From NCBI GenBank assembly GCA_947165305.1, contig CAMUZW010000002.1:1-53300 (forward strand): DNA of 53,300 nt, given 5' to 3'. The notes under the pieces were generated by a model, which was not told the DNA's origin, did not search any database, and saw nothing but the letters and a program-made list of their open reading frames with translations. A program made the translations under genes and the position numbers. Each line of letters opens with the position of its first letter. Position 1 is the first letter of the stretch. This DNA comes from an uncultured Bacteroidales bacterium (lineage in GTDB: Bacteria > Bacteroidota > Bacteroidia > Bacteroidales > UBA932). Below are positions 46,927 through 53,300 of the stretch, one piece after another.

Positions 46927-49398
46927 ATGAAAAGATTATTGTTGGTGTGTCTGGCCCTGATCCCCGCGGGCCTGTTTGCACAGAACCGGGCGACAGGCCG
47001 CCTGGTTGACGGGAATACGTCCGCCCCCGAGACCGGTGCGGTCGTGCAACTCCTGGAAGGGGAGTCCGTACGTGCATACGCCATCAGCGACTCGCTTGGC
47101 GTCTTTACCCTGGAAGGGAAGTCCATACAGAATGGTACTCCCTATACTTTGCTTATCGAGAATATGGGCCGCAAGAGTATCCGCCGCGAGCTTACGATGG
47201 ACGGGACGCCCGTGGATCTGGGAGATATCCCCCTGGAGGATGACTTGCAGGCGCTGGAGAGTTCGAAAGTCGTGTCGGCCCGTAAACTTATCAAGATGGA
47301 TGTCGACAAGGTGACATATGACGTGTCCGAGGATGTGGATGCCAAGGCGACGACGGTCCTGGATATGCTCCGCAAGGTCCCGATGGTCACGGTGGACGGC
47401 CAGGACAACATCACGGTCAACGGCAGCTCCAGCTTCAAGGTTTATGTCGACGGCAAGCCCAACGAGATGCTTTCGGCCAATCCCTCCAAGGTATTCAAGG
47501 CGATGCCGGCCACGGCCGTCAAGAATATTGAAGTCATCACCAATCCCGGCGCGAAGTATGACGCCGAGGGGACGGGCGGCGTCCTGAATCTCGTCACGGT
47601 ACGTAACAGCGACGGATCCAGCGCCATTCCCGACGGCGTCAGCGGATCCCTGAACATCGGCGCCAACTCGCAGTGGAGCGTTGACGGCGGCCTCTTCTTA
47701 CAGGCCCGCAAGAAGAAATTTTCCTTCGGGATGAATCTCAACAGCGCTTACCAGGATGTCCGCGGCGCTTCTTCCGAATCGACGCAGACGAACGGAGATA
47801 TCTCGATTCTTTCGACAGCCGGTCCGGTGAGGCAACAGGTTCCCTTCACGTTTGCCCAGGTCAACGCCAGTTATGAAGCGGATACGCTCAATCTCGTAAG
47901 CGCCTCGCTCGGATTCGATTACTGGGCCTATAAGTCTGCTGCGCCCGGAATGCTTACAGCCCTTCAGGCAGAGGCTCCGCTCTACAGTTATGACTCATAT
48001 TCGTCACAGACAGGTGTCTACTATGGCATCAATGCCGGGCTGGACTACCAGCACACCTTCCGCTCCGATAGCCAGCGCATGCTGACGCTTTCTTACCGTT
48101 TCGGCATCGATCCCGAGAAGGGGAATTCCTTCTCCGAGTATAGCAATGTCATAGGGACGGCCCTGCATCCCCGCCGGGTGCTGACGAACGACCGCAGTTC
48201 CTCGCATACTTTCCAGGCAGACTTTACGACGCCGATCGTCAATTCCAAGCATACCCTTTCCACCGGAGTCAAGTTCATCTATCGCTTCAACAAGGCCGAC
48301 GATCTTTACCGGCAATTTGACGAAACGGCCGCCGAAGAGACGGTCCTCAGCGAGAATAAGGTCAATTACCGGCACTACAACTACATTGCTGCGGCTTACG
48401 CCGAATATGCCGGAACCGTCGGAAAGTTCGGTCTCAAGGCCGGTCTCCGCTATGAGCACACCATCCAGAAGGCCGTCGAGAACGGGACCCGCTGGCCGCT
48501 GATCCATTACCCTTCGGTGGTGCCGAATGCCAGCGTCCAGTGGAATTTCGCGGCGACGCAGAATATCGGCCTGGCGTACAATATGCGCATCCGCCGGCCT
48601 GGTATCAGCTATCTCTCTCCGTTCATCAACCGGAGCAGCACCACGTCCATTTCCTACGGAAATCCCGACCTGAAACCTTCCCTGGACCATTCCCTCAAGC
48701 TCGAATACCATTACTTCTCGCAGAAAGTGGTCGTCAATGCAGGGGCAAGTTACCATTACGGCCAGGGCGGCATCTCGCAATACAGTTTCTACGGAGAGGA
48801 CCCGGAAGATGCCTCCGTGATGATCCTTCAGAATACCTATGGCAATATCGTCGATTCCCACCAGGCGGGCCTCAATTATTTTGTGAGCTGGAATCCCTGG
48901 AAGGATACGCGGATCTATTCCCGCGGCGAGGGCGGCTATCAGACCTTCCGCGCCAAGGAACTTGACCAGTCAAACCATGGCCTGACAGGCTTCCTGATGG
49001 TGGGTGCGCAGCAGACGATTCCGTGGGATATCCGTCTCAGCGCCAATTTCTTCGCCTCTTCCCGGCGCCATTCGCTCCAAGGCTGGAACGGCGGATTCAT
49101 GGGGCTTTCGATGGCCATTTCCAAGAGTTTCCTCGACGACCGGCTGAGCATTACCCTGCAAGGTTTCACCAACCTCAACAAGGGCCCGGCACGCTTCCGG
49201 AACCATTCTGCGGGCAAGGATTTCACGCTCGACGGGCTGATGCGGTTCCCGATCCGCAGCATCGGTCTTAACCTGGCCTGGAACTTCGGCAAGAAGGGGA
49301 TTCAGACGGCCTCCGTCAAGCATACCATCACCAACGATGACGTGATGAGCGGCGAACGATCCGGCTCCCAGACTTCGGCGGCCCAGGGCGGAATGTAG
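46927..49398 (+). CDS. Outer-membrane beta-barrel protein (TonB-receptor-like, OMP_b-brl family)
   Basis: 823 aa with signal peptide MKRLLLVCLALIPAGLFAQ. Residues about 20-105 form a carboxypeptidase-regulatory-like domain. A plug-like region at about 120-225 follows (VLDMLRKVPMVTVDGQDNITVNGSSSFKVYVDGKPNEML and AEGTGGVLNLVT). The rest is a long barrel (RRPGISYLSPFINRSSTTSISYGNPDLKP). Family members take up or bind unidentified ligands, and some lack proven TonB dependence. It shares a transcript with a hydrolase and a DUF4153 protein. It ends in a Ser/Gln-rich tail, not a typical barrel-terminal aromatic. Confidence 0.88.
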   Translation: MKRLLLVCLALIPAGLFAQNRATGRLVDGNTSAPETGAVVQLLEGESVRAYAISDSLGVFTLEGKSIQNGTPYTLLIENMGRKSIRRELTMDGTPVDLGDIPLEDDLQALESSKVVSARKLIKMDVDKVTYDVSEDVDAKATTVLDMLRKVPMVTVDGQDNITVNGSSSFKVYVDGKPNEMLSANPSKVFKAMPATAVKNIEVITNPGAKYDAEGTGGVLNLVTVRNSDGSSAIPDGVSGSLNIGANSQWSVDGGLFLQARKKKFSFGMNLNSAYQDVRGASSESTQTNGDISILSTAGPVRQQVPFTFAQVNASYEADTLNLVSASLGFDYWAYKSAAPGMLTALQAEAPLYSYDSYSSQTGVYYGINAGLDYQHTFRSDSQRMLTLSYRFGIDPEKGNSFSEYSNVIGTALHPRRVLTNDRSSSHTFQADFTTPIVNSKHTLSTGVKFIYRFNKADDLYRQFDETAAEETVLSENKVNYRHYNYIAAAYAEYAGTVGKFGLKAGLRYEHTIQKAVENGTRWPLIHYPSVVPNASVQWNFAATQNIGLAYNMRIRRPGISYLSPFINRSSTTSISYGNPDLKPSLDHSLKLEYHYFSQKVVVNAGASYHYGQGGISQYSFYGEDPEDASVMILQNTYGNIVDSHQAGLNYFVSWNPWKDTRIYSRGEGGYQTFRAKELDQSNHGLTGFLMVGAQQTIPWDIRLSANFFASSRRHSLQGWNGGFMGLSMAISKSFLDDRLSITLQGFTNLNKGPARFRNHSAGKDFTLDGLMRFPIRSIGLNLAWNFGKKGIQTASVKHTITNDDVMSGERSGSQTSAAQGGM

Positions 49399-49420
49399 AA
49401 ATGTTATTATCGATATTCAT

Positions 49421-50383
49421 ATGAGAAAGGTTTTACTGGTGATTGTATCGGCCTTGCTGGCGCTCCCGGTGTCCGCACAGTTCATTGCGAGCCGCGAGAT
49501 GTTGCTGGAGCCGACGGAAACCCGTCTTTTTGCCCACAGGGACACCTGCGACCTGTATCTGGATATGTATGCCCCGGCACCGGGGATGGACATCCTGCCG
49601 GACGGGCGCCATAAACCGACCGTGCTGTATGTCTTCGGCGGCGGCTTCGTCACGGGCCGGCGGAACGATCCGTTCTGCTTCCCCTGGTTCGACCAGCTCC
49701 TGAAGGACGGCTACCGCATTGTCAGCGTCGATTACCGGCTGGGGCTCAAGGGTGTCGAGATGCGCTTTGACCTGGCGCATCTGATCGACGCGGCCAAAAA
49801 GACGAAACGGGCGGTGGACATGGGCGTAGAGGATGTTTTCTCGGCCATTACTTATCTTGCGGCGCATCCCGAACTCGGCGTAGAAATGGATAATATCGTT
49901 GTTTCAGGCAGTTCTGCCGGAGCGATGATCTCGCTTTCTGCGGTATGTGAATCCTGCAACCGGCGCGCGCTGTCGAAGCAGCTTCCGGAAGGCTTCCACT
50001 TCAAGGGCGTGATGTCCTTTGCGGGGGCCATCGTGACGGATACCGGCAAGCCCTCCTATGAGGATGTCCCCTGTCCGCACCTGCTATTCCACGGTACCGA
50101 TGACGGGGCTGTGGAGTATGATAAGACGGCCTTCGGCAAGCGCGGGATGTATGGCAGCAGTTCGCTGGTCGGTATCCTTGCCAAGACAGGGTGCTCCTAT
50201 CAGATTTACCGCTATCTCGGACATTCGCATGATATGGCGGCCAATATGGAAGAGACCTGGCCGGAACAGAAACGCTTCCTGGAGCACAGCGTCATCGCGG
50301 GTGAGCCGCTCATCATCGACGCAACCCTCGACGACCCATCCATGACGGTCCGCCAGACCATCACCCTGAAAGACATTTACTAG
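49421..50383 (+). CDS. Exported alpha/beta hydrolase (esterase-like)
   Basis: 320 aa with signal peptide MRKVLLVIVSALLALPVSAQ. Oxyanion-hole-like VFGGGF lies near residue 70. The nucleophile elbow GSSAGAM gives a catalytic Ser. Acid and base candidates are in FHGTDDGAVEY and LGHSHDMA. The order resembles carboxylesterase/feruloyl-esterase-like proteins; substrate unknown. It lies 22 nt after the barrel gene and 4 nt before the DUF4153 gene. Cleavage of an acyl-ester substrate taken up by the barrel is one possibility, not shown by sequence. Confidence 0.85.
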   Translation: MRKVLLVIVSALLALPVSAQFIASREMLLEPTETRLFAHRDTCDLYLDMYAPAPGMDILPDGRHKPTVLYVFGGGFVTGRRNDPFCFPWFDQLLKDGYRIVSVDYRLGLKGVEMRFDLAHLIDAAKKTKRAVDMGVEDVFSAITYLAAHPELGVEMDNIVVSGSSAGAMISLSAVCESCNRRALSKQLPEGFHFKGVMSFAGAIVTDTGKPSYEDVPCPHLLFHGTDDGAVEYDKTAFGKRGMYGSSSLVGILAKTGCSYQIYRYLGHSHDMAANMEETWPEQKRFLEHSVIAGEPLIIDATLDDPSMTVRQTITLKDIY

Positions 50384-50387
50384 CAGT

Positions 50388-52055
50388 ATGAGCAAATTTA
50401 CAGACAGGATCAGGGCCCTGGGAGCGGGGGTGGTCCGCAGTTTCCGGGAGTTCCCGATGGAGGCGCTGCTGGGCGTGACGTTTTTTGTCTTGTCCATCCT
50501 CACCGACCTGGAAGTCATGGCGGGGGTTCCTTTCCTTTATTTCCTTCCGCTGTATATCCTGACATTCTGCCTGCACCGTTTTGCGCGGCAATGCCGGAAG
50601 GTGGTCTGGACGGCGCTCTATATCGCATCGTGGGCGCTCTGGATTCCCGTCTGGCTCCTGTGCCCCGACGAGCCCGGAAAAGCCATTACGATTGTGATCT
50701 ATCTGGTGGCTTTTATCGTGCTCTTTGCCGGATGCTCCGCCAAGGATAACGAGTCTTACGGCAGCGGGATCATCCATGCGCTCTTCAAGGGAATCGAAGC
50801 CTGCCTGATCGGAGGCTTGCTCTCCGGCGTTATTTCAGCCATCATCGCATCCGTCAGTTTCCTGTTCCTTTCCGGACATATCCATGAGCGGTGGTATGTC
50901 TATCCGAATCTCCTGATCTGGCTGGTGCTGGTCCCGCTCCTTTGCTGTCTCTTTATCTCCGAGAAGACGCAAACGCAGAAAGGGAATAAAATCCTGACCA
51001 TCCTGGTGGATTATATCCTTTCGCCCGGCCTGCTGATTTATTCCGTTATTCTGTATCTGTACATCCTCCGTATCCTGTTCCAATGGCGGCTTCCGGATGG
51101 CGGCGTCGCCTATCTGGTGGGCAGTTTCATTGGCGTGGCCCTCGTCTGCCGGCTGCTGCAAGAACTCCTGGAAGTACGGCATTTTGACTGGTATTACAAA
51201 TATTTCCCTTATATGGCCATCGCACCGCTCCTGCTGCTGTGGATCGGCGTGTTCCGCCGGGTCGGGGAGTACGGACTGACCGAGCAGCGGTTTTATCTGA
51301 TTGCGGCCGCCCTGCTGCTGACGCTGTTTACCGCCTTCCTCTTGTTCCCGAAGATGCGCTCTTTCCAGCGGATGAGCCTGATCGTGGGCGGGGCGGCCAT
51401 CCTGATTACTTTCATCCCGGGTATCCGGGCGAAGGACTTCGGCATCCGGAGCCAGCAGACGCGGCTGGAGAAGATGCTCCCGCTACTGCTGACTGACGGT
51501 AAGCTGCCTTCTCAGACGCCTTATCGCGAGATAGCGGCTTCGCCGGAATTGGAAAAGGCCTGGAAGGCCGCCTACGGTGCCTGGTGGTATCTTGAGCGGG
51601 AGATGGGGAACGCCGCCTTCGAGGCCCGTTACGGACAATATGGGACCCTGATGTTTGATGAATGGCGTCTCCGGGAAGAGAAAGGCCGGGTGACGGATCC
51701 CCCGGTTCTGGAAGAAGGAGAGATGAAGTCGCATTTTCTGAGCGGCCATGTCGAACTGGGGGACTATACCCGTTATCTGGATTCCGGAGAATACCACTAC
51801 TATGAGGATTCCTCCGTAGCCATTTTCTATGCAGACGAAACCCGGACGACCGAACTGCTCCGGTGCGAGATCGTCAGCCGTCTTGAGGCCCTTGACCAGG
51901 CCGATGATCCGGCTGCGCAGGCCGACTCGGCTCTTCTTGTCTATCGCAATGACCAATATCTGGCGATTTTTGAGCAGATCACGGATTATCGCACCGTCAG
52001 GGACAGTCCGCTGTTTTTCACGACCGGCCGGCGGATGCTTTTTACCAGGCCTTAA
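50388..52055 (+). CDS. DUF4153 family membrane protein
   Basis: 555 aa. About ten hydrophobic segments fill residues 20-345. The RRVGEYGLTEQRFYLI segment is characteristic of DUF4153. Residues 350-555 are soluble and probably extracytoplasmic, without a recognised domain. Function unknown. It is last in the barrel-hydrolase operon and is closed by a terminator within 50 nt. Confidence 0.82.
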   Translation: MSKFTDRIRALGAGVVRSFREFPMEALLGVTFFVLSILTDLEVMAGVPFLYFLPLYILTFCLHRFARQCRKVVWTALYIASWALWIPVWLLCPDEPGKAITIVIYLVAFIVLFAGCSAKDNESYGSGIIHALFKGIEACLIGGLLSGVISAIIASVSFLFLSGHIHERWYVYPNLLIWLVLVPLLCCLFISEKTQTQKGNKILTILVDYILSPGLLIYSVILYLYILRILFQWRLPDGGVAYLVGSFIGVALVCRLLQELLEVRHFDWYYKYFPYMAIAPLLLLWIGVFRRVGEYGLTEQRFYLIAAALLLTLFTAFLLFPKMRSFQRMSLIVGGAAILITFIPGIRAKDFGIRSQQTRLEKMLPLLLTDGKLPSQTPYREIAASPELEKAWKAAYGAWWYLEREMGNAAFEARYGQYGTLMFDEWRLREEKGRVTDPPVLEEGEMKSHFLSGHVELGDYTRYLDSGEYHYYEDSSVAIFYADETRTTELLRCEIVSRLEALDQADDPAAQADSALLVYRNDQYLAIFEQITDYRTVRDSPLFFTTGRRMLFTRP

Positions 52056-52072
52056 CTTGTTTTTATGAACTT

Positions 52073-52105
52073 TTGGCATTCTCTTGCGGAATGCCAATTT
52101 TTTTT
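52073..52105 (+). terminator. Terminator of the DUF4153 operon, overlapping the next promoter
   Basis: TTGGCATTC (52073-52081) pairs perfectly with GAATGCCAA (52089-52097), followed by eight T. The loop TCTTGCG carries the -33 TTG of the next gene. Confidence 0.9.
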
Positions 52106-52115
52106 ATTATATTTG
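52084..52115 (+). promoter_or_regulatory. Promoter of the isomerase-like gene
   Basis: TTG (52084-52086, in the terminator loop), a 21-nt spacer, then TATATTTG (52108-52115). The leader is about 75 nt. Confidence 0.72.
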
Positions 52116-52116
52116 C

Positions 52117-52145
52117 ACCACAGTGTACCACAGTAACAGTGGTGC
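52117..52145. promoter_or_regulatory. Candidate operator or leader structure before the isomerase-like gene
   Basis: ACCACAGT occurs at 52117-52124 and again at 52127-52134, with CAGT at 52137-52140, so the spacing is 10 nt, one helical turn. GCACCAC/GTGGTGC also pair across the segment (52115-52121 with 52139-52145). Confidence 0.35.
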
Positions 52146-52194
52146 CCGGAATGACGGAAGAGATCAATTCAAAGTATTTATAAAATAATTTGCC

Positions 52195-53300
52195 ATGCAG
52201 AAAAGTCTTAAAACCAGAAAGCCGAAGGCGGGATTGCTGTTGATAGCTTCGCCGCGGTTCAAGAACCTCTACGGCCCCAAGCGGGGAACCTATGGTGAGC
52301 GCAAGGATATCGCCGTGAAGGAGATCAAGGCCACGATGGATTTCCTGGACCTGGTAGATCCCGGGATTGTCTATGAACGGGAGGACGCCGAACGGGCGAT
52401 GAACCTGTTCTTCAATGAAAAGGTCGACTTCGTCTACGCCGAATTCCTGAGCTGGAGCGAGGATTTCGCCTGGATCCGGTTCCTCCGCGACTGCCCGGAG
52501 ATGCCGATTATCTTCTGCAATGTCGCCAAGCCCCGGATGACTTTCGAGACGACCCTCGATGAGGATGACTTCGTGGATTACCTCTGCGCCGGCACGCTGG
52601 TCGGTTCGCTGGAGGGCTCCGGCAGCGTCGCCCGTATCGGGCGGGAGAATGTCAAGACCGTGATGGGCAATCGGGAGGAGATTACGGAGAAGGTCCGCAT
52701 CTTTGCCGACGCCGCCCGCACCCGTGCTATTCTGAGGCATTCCAACGTAGGCCTGATGGCCAATATGAACGAGGCGATGTGGTCCACCTATATCGACAAC
52801 TACGACCTGTTTTCCAAGATCGGCCCGGAGATTCACTATCTTCCCTACAGCGACTACGGCACCGAGATCGAGAACCTCACCGACGAGGAAGTCAAGGCGT
52901 ATGCCGACGAGCTTACCTCCAAATACAAGATGATGGATGACGTGGAGTATGATAAATTCATCGGCTGCGTCAAGGCAACCCTCGGTATCAAGAAACTCGC
53001 CGAGAAGAACGACATCGACTGCTATGTCTACAACGACATCGACCAGGCGACCTTCCGCACCGCCGGCTGCCGTGCGGGCTTCTATCCGCAGTGGTTCAAT
53101 GAGAACGTCAGCGTCCTCGTGCCGGAGGCCGACATCGGCGCGGGCCTGATTACCTACATCCTCAAACTCCTGAGCGGGAAGAACGTCAACTTCATCGAGC
53201 CGTTCCACATCGAGGATGACTTCGGTACCTTCGCGGGCGGTCACGCCGGTCCGAACGACCATAATGACCCTGCCTGGCAGGACAACGTCATCATTTCCCG
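52195..53300 (+). CDS. L-fucose/L-arabinose isomerase-family protein, N-terminal part (3' end outside window)
   Basis: The frame is open from ATG 52195 to the window edge, 368 codons, and is missing from the ORF track because no stop is reached. The sequence resembles the FucI/AraA-type fold: KAGLLLIASPRFKNLYG, VDFVYAEFLSWSEDFAWIRFL, VGSLEGSGSVARIGR, and a late metal-site-like segment FIEPFHIEDDFGTFAGGHAG. Such enzymes interconvert aldoses and ketoses. The precise sugar, and whether it is active, cannot be decided from this part. It has its own promoter and a repeat-containing leader, suggesting regulation. Confidence 0.72.
   Translation, partial: MQKSLKTRKPKAGLLLIASPRFKNLYGPKRGTYGERKDIAVKEIKATMDFLDLVDPGIVYEREDAERAMNLFFNEKVDFVYAEFLSWSEDFAWIRFLRDCPEMPIIFCNVAKPRMTFETTLDEDDFVDYLCAGTLVGSLEGSGSVARIGRENVKTVMGNREEITEKVRIFADAARTRAILRHSNVGLMANMNEAMWSTYIDNYDLFSKIGPEIHYLPYSDYGTEIENLTDEEVKAYADELTSKYKMMDDVEYDKFIGCVKATLGIKKLAEKNDIDCYVYNDIDQATFRTAGCRAGFYPQWFNENVSVLVPEADIGAGLITYILKLLSGKNVNFIEPFHIEDDFGTFAGGHAGPNDHNDPAWQDNVIIS

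Overview
This window looks like a core chromosomal segment of a fairly high-GC member of the Bacteroidales (phylum Bacteroidota), probably an uncultured gut or rumen lineage. That placement is inferred from gene content and signals. At least nine transcription starts carry the Bacteroidota promoter pattern TTG, 18-21 nt, TAnnTTTG, and most genes lack a strong Shine-Dalgarno site. Typical families include BtuG/BtuB, OMP_b-brl barrels, DUF4153, GLUG and fimbrillin-like lipoproteins, tandem YitT proteins, and an AraC regulator with a membrane-spanning N-terminus. I see no rRNA, tRNA, CRISPR array, prophage, transposase or clear pseudogene. The long antisense ORFs in the track are shadows of GC-rich coding.

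Layout. 1-4 kb: 3' part of gyrA, then two tandem secreted paralogues (one TPR protein, one shortened copy). 3.9-6.05 kb (minus): capA-like phosphatase and phoH, translationally coupled. 6.1-12.5 kb: SPOR lipoprotein, an M28-fold/TonB-C fusion that has lost catalytic residues, leuS and two overlapping yitT genes. 12.6-16.4 kb: membrane AraC regulator, a convergent RluA-type pseudouridine synthase, and dnaK. 16.8-21.2 kb: Tat-exported metallophosphoesterase, trpS, copper ATPase. 21.3-23 kb (minus): gmk, nadD and a CYTH phosphatase. 23-24 kb: class II aldolase. 24.2-27.6 kb: cobalamin riboswitch controlling btuG and btuB. 27.6-29.5 kb: FKBP isomerase, pnuC, recR. 29.6-37.5 kb: corA, then rpsA, rnz, a LysM glucosaminidase, mltG and a RelA-type (p)ppGpp synthetase, tightly packed. 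37.5-39.7 kb (minus): uvrB. 39.9-41.1 kb: OmpA-family porin. 41.2-46.9 kb: a four-gene run in which the putrescine-pathway enzymes aguA and aguB flank two surface lipoproteins. 46.9-52 kb: outer-membrane barrel, alpha/beta hydrolase, DUF4153 membrane protein. 52.2 kb to the end: 5' part of a fucose/arabinose isomerase-like gene.

How the genes work together. Most are housekeeping: translation (leuS, trpS, rpsA, RluA), nucleotide and cofactor metabolism (gmk, nadD, pnuC), DNA topology and repair (gyrA, recR, uvrB), stress (dnaK, relA, phoH) and envelope (mltG, LysM glucosaminidase, OmpA, SPOR). The clearest dedicated module is vitamin B12 capture: the riboswitch senses cobalamin, BtuG binds it at the surface and BtuB imports it.

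The most unusual signals are non-coding. Two terminator-containing elements of exactly 108 nt follow dnaK and fba, with matching ends and about 57% ungapped identity. A 27-nt inverted repeat at 21.2-21.4 kb supplies the stop codons of two convergent genes. Several promoters are superimposed on terminator-like hairpins. I found no convincing new defence or mobile system.
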